Source of the DNA: Pseudomonadota bacterium
Lineage (GTDB): Bacteria; Pseudomonadota; Gammaproteobacteria; SZUA-229
Assembly: GCA_030836935.1 (NCBI GenBank)
Contig: JAUPMA010000207.1
Coordinates: 1 to 12,681, forward strand
Direction of reading: 5' to 3'
DNA: 12,681 nucleotides
Part shown: piece after piece, positions 5,673 to 12,681 of the stretch
How the letters are laid out: each line of letters begins with the position of its first letter
How positions within the stretch are numbered: position 1 is the first letter of the stretch
Translations under genes and position numbers: made by a program
Notes under the pieces: generated by a model
The model's input: the letters and a program-made list of their open reading frames with translations, nothing else
Told to the model about the DNA's origin: nothing
Databases searched by the model: none

Positions 5673-6563
5673 TTAAAACTTTACTACCCATGGCTTGTGG
5701 ATACCAAACCGGCCATCCATCCGGTCAGCAAATGCGCGCGCTCCAGCTTCGGATTTGAAATGCGTTATACGAATACGATACCAGTCGCGATTTTGATATG
5801 AAAAATTGTGAATATCTGCCGCATAGCCGGCCTCTGTCAGCCGTTGAATTGCCCGTGCAGTAGCTGATGCCGAATCAAAAGACATCAAATTAACAGCCCA
5901 TAATCCATCAATGCCCAGCGTCCCCTCGTTTGGCAGGGGTTCGGTTTGAGCAATCCATTTGGCAAGATCAGTTTTTGAAGCCTGTTTGACTGACACGGCC
6001 GGTTTATTTTTCGTAACCATGTAAAGACCAAATGGATCATTCATGGCTAACGCTGTATCACCTTCACGCTGAACGCTGACTGCACCTTCAATCAGGCACA
6101 GAGTATCGTTGTCAATGGCTGCACTGCTCCGGATGTCCGCATTCCGGAAACTGGCTGTAATTTCTCCAATGCGTACATCAATATTGCGTTTGCGATTCTG
6201 ATCGGCTGTTACGTTAGAAAAACGAATTGCTCCCTTGATGACATGAATGGCCGTTTCAAATGATCCCGACTCGTTCACGGGCGGCAACATGGCAACGAGA
6301 TTGACACTGGTGTTATCGCCCATCTTCAGCATACCGCCATCATCCATTATTAATGATACGCGCGCGCGGTCACCGGTTGATAATACATCTCCAGGATTCA
6401 GCTCCATGCCAGGTTTCAGAGGATGTCTTGTACCTGCTCGATCAACCCATGCAGGCATTTGCATGGATTCAACCCGGGCACCAGCGGCCAGAATGATCGC
6501 AGGAAACAATAAACCGGAAGTCATCACGCATGATGCAAATAAAAATTTAAACACCAACTTCAT
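5673..6563 (-). CDS. Secreted FecR-domain protein with C-terminal SPOR domain
   Basis: The 296-residue protein starts with a signal peptide (residues 1 to about 27, cleavage near LA-AG, no lipobox). Residues about 30-150 resemble a FecR domain: an entry like WVDRAG, then NPGDVLSTGDRARVSLIMDDG, and a beta-rich region with KGAIRFSN and LIEGAVSVQ. Residues about 218-296 resemble a SPOR domain: LWAVNLMSFDS, an Ala-rich helix, AGYAADIH, DWYRIRITHFKSEAGARAFADRM and a final strand. SPOR domains bind peptidoglycan lacking stem peptides. No sigma factor gene is next to it, so this is not a classical FecR anti-sigma regulator; a cell-wall-associated periplasmic role is an inference. AAGGA lies eight bases before ATG at 6563. 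It follows secF by 62 bp on the same strand and may be cotranscribed with it. Confidence 0.82.
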   Translation of the reverse strand: MKLVFKFLFASCVMTSGLLFPAIILAAGARVESMQMPAWVDRAGTRHPLKPGMELNPGDVLSTGDRARVSLIMDDGGMLKMGDNTSVNLVAMLPPVNESGSFETAIHVIKGAIRFSNVTADQNRKRNIDVRIGEITASFRNADIRSSAAIDNDTLCLIEGAVSVQREGDTALAMNDPFGLYMVTKNKPAVSVKQASKTDLAKWIAQTEPLPNEGTLGIDGLWAVNLMSFDSASATARAIQRLTEAGYAADIHNFSYQNRDWYRIRITHFKSEAGARAFADRMDGRFGIHKPWVVKF

Positions 6564-6625
6564 GAAATAAATCCTTGTTTATTTGTTTTTTAACGAGTGA
6601 CTCCTGATTTACTGAATATCCATTT

Positions 6626-7561
6626 TCAGGGCATGTTATCTTCAACTTCTTCTTTTTTCACCGGAACCAGATCGGCCCGGGTAACTCCCATCCACATCAC
6701 CAGCGGGCTGGCTACCAGTACGGATGAATAAATGCCAAACAAAATACCGATAGTTAATGCCAGCGCAAAGTAGTGCAAAGTTTCCCCGCCAAAAATCAGC
6801 ATCGATAATACGGCCAGCTGGGTGCAGCCGTGGGTGATGATGGTGCGTGACATGGTGCTTGTAATTGCGTTATCGATTACTTCGGGCGTGCTGGCTGTAC
6901 GCATCTTGCGGAAGTTTTCACGAATCCGGTCAAATACCACAACTGATTCATTCACCGAGTAACCCAGAATAGCGAGTACCGCCGCCAGAACAGTGAGTGA
7001 GAAATCCCACTGAAAGAAAGCGAAGAAACCGAGAATAATCACCACATCATGCATATTGGCAATAATCGCAGACAAACCGAATTTCCATTCAAAGCGCATC
7101 CACAAGTACATCACAATACCGAAGCTCACCAGCAACAAAGCATAGACGCCGCTTTCAACCAGTTCCTGCCCCACCTGTGGCCCTACAAATTCGGTGCGGC
7201 GCAATTGGGCATCCGGTATATCCGCCTGCAGTACACGCATAACATTGTCGGAGATAGTAGCACCTTCAGCTTTTTCACCTTTTGCGGGCAGGCGAATCAA
7301 TACATCACGTGAAGTACCGAAATTTTGTACCGATACATCACGGTAACCGCTGGCTTCAAGCTGACCACGAATTTTTTGCAAATCCGCAGCTTGCTGATAA
7401 TTGATTTCCAGAACGGTACCACCCGTGAAATCAACACCAAAGTTCAAACCCCTTGTGGCAAGAAAAAATATTGCCAGCAAAAAAGTTAGCAGTGAAATGA
7501 CATTAAACACCAGCGCATGGCGCATGAAGGGAATATCTTTGCGAATCTTGAAAAATTCCAT
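6626..7561 (-). CDS. secF: Protein translocase subunit SecF
   Basis: SecF pairs with SecD in the inner membrane and uses the proton motive force to pull preproteins out of SecYEG on the periplasmic side. The 311-residue length is normal. The first membrane segment is at about 15-36, followed by the periplasmic signature LNFGVDFTGGTVLEI (39-53). A second cluster of membrane segments runs from about 139 to 292. It includes GYSVNESVVVFDRIREN (200-216), whose Asp211 corresponds to the conserved Asp of the RND-type proton path, and the ITSTMSRTIITH block (233-244). AGGA seven bases upstream supports the ATG at 7561. The gene follows secD by 36 bp, as in most proteobacteria, and is probably cotranscribed with it. 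The C-terminal tail is charged (VKKEEVEDN). Confidence 0.98.
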   Translation of the reverse strand: MEFFKIRKDIPFMRHALVFNVISLLTFLLAIFFLATRGLNFGVDFTGGTVLEINYQQAADLQKIRGQLEASGYRDVSVQNFGTSRDVLIRLPAKGEKAEGATISDNVMRVLQADIPDAQLRRTEFVGPQVGQELVESGVYALLLVSFGIVMYLWMRFEWKFGLSAIIANMHDVVIILGFFAFFQWDFSLTVLAAVLAILGYSVNESVVVFDRIRENFRKMRTASTPEVIDNAITSTMSRTIITHGCTQLAVLSMLIFGGETLHYFALALTIGILFGIYSSVLVASPLVMWMGVTRADLVPVKKEEVEDNMP

Positions 7562-7597
7562 GTTAGTTCCTGTAGTTATCTAGTTGGCTGTCTTTGG

Positions 7598-9484
7598 TTA
7601 TTTCCAGACAGTGTTGCCAATCGCCAGTGTTTCAAGTTTGCGACGGCTGCCATAAATCAGATTCACCAGTGCTCGCGATACCATCACACCGCTGAACATG
7701 GAGGTGATAATGCCCAGACACAACACTACCGCAAAACCACGTACCGGGCCGCTGCCCAGCAGGAACAGGGCGACACCGGCCACCAGCGTAGTAATGTTCG
7801 AGTCAATAATGGTGCCGAAGGCGCGTTCATAACCGGCATGAATACTGGCTTGCGGTGAATTGCCGTTGCGCAATTCTTCGCGTATGCGTTCATTAATCAG
7901 CACATTGGCATCAATCGCCATACCCACGGTCAACGCAATCGCCGCCATACCTGGCAATGTCAACGTGGCTTGCAATGCGGATAACAGAGCCACCAGCAAA
8001 ATCACGTTAACACCCAGCGCAATCACCGCCGTCACACCAAACATCATGTAATAGACAATCATGAAGACCGCAATTAATGCAAAGCCGAGCCAGGTGGAAT
8101 GAAAACCGCGCTGAATATTTTCGGCGCCCAGTGTCGGGCCGACAGTACGTTCTTCAATGATTTCAACCGGCGCACTCAGGGCACCAGCACGCAGCAACAG
8201 GGCCAGATCACGCGCTTCAGCCGAACCCAGACCGGTAATCTGGAATTGTTTGCCAAACGCATCGCGAATGGTTGCCACATTAATCACTTCTTCAGTACGG
8301 CTGCGCGTTTTCACTTCAGCGCCATCAACAACTTTTGTTTCCACCTTGTTTTCGATGAACACAACGGCCATTGGCTTGTTGATATTTTCGCGCGTAATGT
8401 CCGCCATTTTTTTCGCGCCCTTGCCATCGAGCGTTACCGAAACAGCCGGTGTGCCGCTTTGCGGATCAATGGTGGAGGATGCGTTATTGATTTGATCACC
8501 GGTAACAATCACATCACGCTTGAGCAATACCGGACGGCCTTCACGCGAGTGATACAAACGTGCATTGAGTGGTACACGGCCGGTCTGTTCGGCTTCACGC
8601 CATGCATCATCGTTGCTGCCTTCGGTTAAACGGAATTCCAGTGTGGCAGTAGCACCCAGAATTTCCTTGGCACGCGCCGTATCCTGCACACCCGGCAATT
8701 GCACAACAATACGTGAATCGCCCTGCTGCTGTATCACCGGTTCTGTTACGCCCAGTTCGTTAATACGATTGCGCAGGGTGGTCACGTTTTGCTGAATGGC
8801 TGAACGTTTTTCGTTGCGAATAACCACTTCAGTCAGACGAACATTGATAACAAACGTGGTTTCATCCGCGATAAATTCAAGATCACGAAATTCGCGCTTC
8901 AGAACTTCAAGACCCTGCTGCATGCTTTCCAGATCACGGAATTTGGCCTGAATGCCATTGTTATCGCGGGTAATACCCAGATAACGAACTTTTTTGTCGC
9001 GCAGATAAGTGCGCATGTCCGATTCAATAACATCTTCCAGATGCTTGATTGCCGCATCCATATCCACTTCCATCAGGAAGTGCACGCCACCGCGCAAATC
9101 CAGACCGAGATACATCGGCGTTGCCCTGATGCTGCGCAACCAGGCCGGTGTAGCCGGTGTCAGGTTCAGTGCCACTGTGTAATTGCGATTGCCGGCAAAC
9201 AAATCCATGGTCTTGATTTTGTCGATGGCCAGTAATTGCTCATCTGCTGAAGCAAAACGAATCAGTATCCGGCCTTCGGAAGTTTCAACGGAATTATAAG
9301 GAATGGCCTGGCTCTTCAGCTGCGATTCCAGATTGGCGACCGTGGCTTCATCAATGGCAGTGATTCGGTTTGAAATCAGTACGGATGGATCTTCTCCGTA
9401 GAGATTGGGTGCGGCGTACAACACACCAACAATCACTACAACCACGAGTAACAGATATTTCCACAACGGATATTGGTTGATCAT
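7598..9484 (-). CDS. secD: Protein translocase subunit SecD
   Basis: SecD is the larger partner of SecF. The protein has 628 residues, the usual size in gammaproteobacteria. A first membrane segment at 8-26 follows the conserved YPLWKY start. LGLDLRGGVHF (126-136) marks the D1 signature, and a large periplasmic region extends to about residue 455. It ends with VGPTLGAENIQRG (448-460), just before the membrane cluster. That cluster (about 465-612) contains GMAIDANVLINERIREEL (521-538); Asp525 is the counterpart of the proton-path Asp519 of E. coli SecD. SNITTLVAG (562-570) is also conserved. ATG at 9484 is the natural start; the Shine-Dalgarno sequence is weak. It lies between yajC and secF, with an unusual heptamer-rich palindrome in the 87-bp gap to yajC. 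Confidence 0.98.
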   Translation of the reverse strand: MINQYPLWKYLLLVVVVIVGVLYAAPNLYGEDPSVLISNRITAIDEATVANLESQLKSQAIPYNSVETSEGRILIRFASADEQLLAIDKIKTMDLFAGNRNYTVALNLTPATPAWLRSIRATPMYLGLDLRGGVHFLMEVDMDAAIKHLEDVIESDMRTYLRDKKVRYLGITRDNNGIQAKFRDLESMQQGLEVLKREFRDLEFIADETTFVINVRLTEVVIRNEKRSAIQQNVTTLRNRINELGVTEPVIQQQGDSRIVVQLPGVQDTARAKEILGATATLEFRLTEGSNDDAWREAEQTGRVPLNARLYHSREGRPVLLKRDVIVTGDQINNASSTIDPQSGTPAVSVTLDGKGAKKMADITRENINKPMAVVFIENKVETKVVDGAEVKTRSRTEEVINVATIRDAFGKQFQITGLGSAEARDLALLLRAGALSAPVEIIEERTVGPTLGAENIQRGFHSTWLGFALIAVFMIVYYMMFGVTAVIALGVNVILLVALLSALQATLTLPGMAAIALTVGMAIDANVLINERIREELRNGNSPQASIHAGYERAFGTIIDSNITTLVAGVALFLLGSGPVRGFAVVLCLGIITSMFSGVMVSRALVNLIYGSRRKLETLAIGNTVWK

Positions 9485-9500
9485 CTTGTTTTCACTTTTT

Positions 9501-9573
9501 GAAGGTTAAAGTTTAAAGTGCAAAGTGTTAAAGGATTTTTTCCTTTCAGCTTTCGACTTTAAGCTTTGTACTT
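9501..9573. repeat. Heptamer-rich imperfect palindrome between yajC and secD
   Basis: The left arm contains TTAAAGT twice in a row (9506-9519), then GCAAAGT and GTTAAAGG, ending at 9534. The right arm, after a short T-rich loop, is TCCTTTCAGC then TTTCGACTTT, AAGCTTTG and TACTT. Its reverse complement aligns with the left arm over about 30 bases with one gap and several mismatches. The element fills most of the yajC-secD gap. It could form a long imperfect mRNA hairpin; repeats of the AAAGT-heptamer type recur between genes in some proteobacteria, but I cannot assign a family. Confidence 0.5.
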
Positions 9574-9910
9574 AACTCAATTCCTTGATGGTGCCTTTAG
9601 GCATGAGTGCAGCCACGGCATGTTTTTGCACATGAATGCTGACATCGCGTGAAATTTCCACGGTCACAAAATTTTCACTGACCTGGGTGATCTTGCCGAG
9701 TATGCCGCCTTGGGTAACTACCTCGTCGCCTTTCTGCAAGGCTTCAACCATGTTCTTGTGTTCCTTGGCGCGTTTGCTTTGCGGGCGGATCAGGATGAAA
9801 TAAAACAGCACGAACATCGCAATCAGCGGCAGAAGGCTCATCCAGGAATCAGCTGTTGAAGCCGCTGCCGGCGCGCCTTCCGCCATTGCGTCAGATATAA
9901 AAAAATTCAT
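9572..9910 (-). CDS. yajC: Sec translocon accessory protein YajC
   Basis: The 112-residue inner-membrane protein copurifies with SecDF and SecYEG in E. coli. A short N-terminal segment with a small Ala-rich stretch precedes a single membrane helix at about 26-42. The family signature YFILIRPQSKRAKEHKNMVE follows (37-56), then the soluble C-terminal domain with LQKGDEVVTQGGILGKI (58-74) and a beta-rich end. GAGGG four bases before ATG at 9910 supports the start. The order tgt-yajC-secD-secF is standard in proteobacteria. A palindromic repeat lies in the 123-bp gap between tgt and this gene. Confidence 0.97.
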   Translation of the reverse strand: MNFFISDAMAEGAPAAASTADSWMSLLPLIAMFVLFYFILIRPQSKRAKEHKNMVEALQKGDEVVTQGGILGKITQVSENFVTVEISRDVSIHVQKHAVAALMPKGTIKELS

Positions 9911-9948
9911 AAAGCCCTCAATTGTGAGTTTTTGCGTGGTTTCGGCAG

Positions 9949-9984
9949 CCCCTCTCCCTAACCCTCTCCCGCGAGGGGAGAGGA
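9949..9984. repeat. REP-like palindromic repeat between tgt and yajC
   Basis: CCTCTCCC (9963-9970) pairs perfectly with GGGAGAGG (9976-9983) around a 5-base loop (GCGAG), and a second CCCTCTCCC copy precedes it at 9950-9958, so either left copy can pair with the right arm. Sequences of this type recur as dispersed intergenic repeats in many proteobacterial genomes. No U-run follows on either strand, so it is not a standard terminator. Confidence 0.6.
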
Positions 9985-9993
9985 AAAGCAGGA

Positions 9994-10006
9994 GTCGCTA
10001 CGCGAC
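9994..10006. repeat. Small hairpin adjoining the REP-like repeat
   Basis: GTCGC (9994-9998) and GCGAC (10002-10006) form a 5-bp perfect stem with a 3-base loop, 10 bp from the GGGAGAGG palindrome. It may be part of the same dispersed repeat. Confidence 0.35.
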
Positions 10007-10033
10007 AATTCTTTGTTAAAAATGGCGGGCGCA

Positions 10034-11128
<1,095 letters not shown>

Positions 11129-11148
11129 TTACATGAAGGACATAAGAA

Positions 11149-12435
11149 TTATTTTTTAGTGTTTATATTTGCAACAACCTTGCATACTGCCGTTGTCAGC
11201 TTATGCAAGTCATCATCATGCATCACAAACGGCGGCATTAAATAAACCAGTTTACCAAACGGCCGTACCCAGACCCCTGCTTCGACAAAGGCCGGTTGAA
11301 TCGTTCGCATATCAACCGGGTGCCTCATTTCAACCACGCCGATGGCACCCAGTATGCGCACATCATTCACGTGCGTTAAGTCCTTGCAGGGCGCCAAACC
11401 ATTAATCAGTGCCTGTTGAATGCATTGAATCTTGCCTTGCCAGTCTGATTGCAATAACAAATCAATGCTGGCATTCGCCGCAGCACAGGCCAGTGGATTC
11501 GCCATGAAGGTGGGGCCATGCATGAACACACCCGGATTACCTTCGCTAATGGTTTGTGCAATTTGTCGCGTCGTCAGCGTTGCGGCCAATGTCATGTAGC
11601 CACCGGTTAGCGCCTTGCCAACGCACATAATATCCGGTGCAATATTGGCATGCTCGCAAGCAAACAATTTTCCGCTGCGACCAAAGCCGGTGGCAATTTC
11701 ATCGAGTATCAATAACACATTAAATTCATCACACAGCTGACGCACACGCTGCAAATATTCAGCTGAATAAAAACGCATGCCGCCGGCGCCCTGCACAATC
11801 GGCTCCAGAATAACGGCGGCGATTTCATTCTGGTGCTGGTGCAATGTTTGTTTGAATTCTGCCAGATCGCTTTCTGTGCAGGCTTCACCAAACTTGCACC
11901 GCGGCGCATTAACAAAGAATTGTTTTGGCAACATACCGCTGAACAAACCGTGCATGCCCGTCACCGGATCGCACACCGACATGGCGCCGAAGGTATCACC
12001 ATGATAGCCATGGCGAATAGTCAAAAAATGCTGTTTACTGGCCTGCCCTTTTGCATGCCAGTACTGCACCGCCATTTTCAGTGCCACTTCAACCGACACC
12101 GAACCGGAATCAGAGAAAAATACACATTGCAGAAATTCCGGTGTAATAGCGACGAGTTTTTCGGCCAGCGTAACCGCCGGCTCATGCGTCAGCCCGCCAA
12201 ACATCACATGCGACATTTTTTGCAACTGGGTTTCAATGGCGCGGTTTATCACCGGATGGTTGTAACCGTGAATCACACACCACCAGGACGCCATACCATC
12301 AATCAGCTCACGTCCATCCTGCAAACGAATGCGCACGCCTTGCGCCGATTCCACGGCATACACCGGCAAGTCCGATCCCATCGCACTATAAGGATGCCAG
12401 ACATGATCGCAATCTGTTTTCAGCCAGTCATTCAT
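11149..12435 (-). CDS. bioA: Adenosylmethionine-8-amino-7-oxononanoate aminotransferase (biotin synthesis)
   Basis: BioA is a PLP-dependent class III aminotransferase that makes 7,8-diaminopelargonate in biotin synthesis, using S-adenosylmethionine as the amino donor. The 428-residue protein matches E. coli BioA throughout. It has HVWHPYSAM at 11-19, MASWW at 48-52, SHVMFGG (75-81) and [14 protein letters not shown] (109-122). It also has [14 protein letters not shown] (141-153), the PLP-binding Asp245 in [10 protein letters not shown], Lys274 in GKALTGG (Schiff base) and [17 protein letters not shown] (305-321). Asp245 and Lys274 keep E. coli numbering, so it is probably active. Its ATG overlaps the queA stop codon by four bases (ATGA), which implies translational coupling. 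Its position between queA and tgt is unusual, since bioA normally lies with other bio genes, none of which is in this window. Confidence 0.97.
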   Translation of the reverse strand: MNDWLKTDCDHVWHPYSAMGSDLPVYAVESAQGVRIRLQDGRELIDGMASWWCVIHGYNHPVINRAIETQLQKMSHVMFGGLTHEPAVTLAEKLVAITPEFLQCVFFSDSGSVSVEVALKMAVQYWHAKGQASKQHFLTIRHGYHGDTFGAMSVCDPVTGMHGLFSGMLPKQFFVNAPRCKFGEACTESDLAEFKQTLHQHQNEIAAVILEPIVQGAGGMRFYSAEYLQRVRQLCDEFNVLLILDEIATGFGRSGKLFACEHANIAPDIMCVGKALTGGYMTLAATLTTRQIAQTISEGNPGVFMHGPTFMANPLACAAANASIDLLLQSDWQGKIQCIQQALINGLAPCKDLTHVNDVRILGAIGVVEMRHPVDMRTIQPAFVEAGVWVRPFGKLVYLMPPFVMHDDDLHKLTTAVCKVVANINTKK

Positions 12436-12681
12436 GACGCGCGCTGCTCGATAAACATGGCATCGCCATAACTGAAAAAACGATAACCGGATGCAACGGC
12501 ATGCCGATACGCCGCCATGATATTGTCATAACCACCAAAAGCACACACCAGCATTAACAAGGTGGATTGCGGCAAATGAAAATTGGTTATGAGCGCATCC
12601 ACCACCCTGAATTGATAACCGGGATAAATGAATATTTTTGTTTCACCGGATTGGGCTTTAAGTTCACCCTGCTGTGCTGCC
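12432..12681 (-). CDS. queA: tRNA preQ1(34) ribosyltransferase-isomerase QueA (C-terminal part)
   Basis: Only the last 83 residues or so are in the window; the N-terminus lies beyond the right edge. They read [20 protein letters not shown], then [20 protein letters not shown] and, near the end, [11 protein letters not shown]. These are diagnostic of QueA, which transfers the ribosyl group of S-adenosylmethionine to preQ1 in tRNA, the step after Tgt. The gene ends with TGA at 12434-12432, overlapping the bioA ATG. In most proteobacteria queA is directly followed by tgt; here bioA intervenes. Confidence 0.95.
   Translation of the reverse strand, partial: AAQQGELKAQSGETKIFIYPGYQFRVVDALITNFHLPQSTLLMLVCAFGGYDNIMAAYRHAVASGYRFFSYGDAMFIEQRAS

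Noticed and set aside
8099..8629. Plus-strand open frame of 176 codons
   Set aside because: It lies wholly inside secD on the other strand and encodes no recognisable motif.
11833..12471. Plus-strand open frame of 212 codons
   Set aside because: It is antisense to bioA and the end of queA, both of which are certain genes; its His/Arg-rich translation is typical of a shadow.

Overview
The window looks like chromosomal DNA of a proteobacterium, most likely a gammaproteobacterium. The basis is the queA/tgt/yajC/secD/secF gene order, a BioA and a Tgt whose key residues keep E. coli numbering (Tgt after allowing for a short start and one 2-residue gap), and a gammaproteobacterial-type SecD. Genus and species cannot be read from the sequence.

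Region A (1-1972) holds one plus-strand gene. It encodes a secreted or periplasmic protein of 582 residues with Sel1-type repeats at its C-terminus. Region B (1973-2379) has no gene but contains a palindromic element of about 90 bp at 1987-2076.

Region C (2380-4288) looks like an accessory island. A DinJ/YafQ toxin-antitoxin pair on the minus strand diverges from a plus-strand gene for a KfrA-type coiled-coil DNA-binding protein. That protein closely resembles TnpT, the accessory factor of the TnpS/TnpT cointegrate-resolution system of Tn4651-like Tn3-family transposons. The 305-bp divergent intergenic region holds a perfect 11-7-11 inverted repeat (3097-3125), shaped like a tyrosine-recombinase core site, followed by tandem GTATG-type repeats. 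No TnpS recombinase and no TnpA transposase is present. I read this as the remnant, or a non-autonomous derivative, of a Tn3-family element in which a toxin-antitoxin pair sits where tnpS would be expected.

Region D (4407-12681) is a long run of eight minus-strand genes. In transcription order they are queA (partial), bioA, tgt, yajC, secD, secF, a secreted FecR-SPOR protein and an MFS transporter. QueA and Tgt act in queuosine tRNA modification. BioA, a biotin-synthesis enzyme, is inserted between them with a 4-nt overlap to queA; QueA and BioA both consume S-adenosylmethionine. YajC, SecD and SecF form the accessory complex of the Sec translocon. The FecR-SPOR protein would be a Sec-exported envelope protein, and the MFS protein is an inner-membrane transporter of unknown substrate.

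Three oddities stand out in region D. The canonical ATG of tgt is followed at once by a TAA stop. An imperfect palindrome of TTAAAGT-like heptamers lies between yajC and secD. A GGGAGAGG-type palindrome lies between tgt and yajC.
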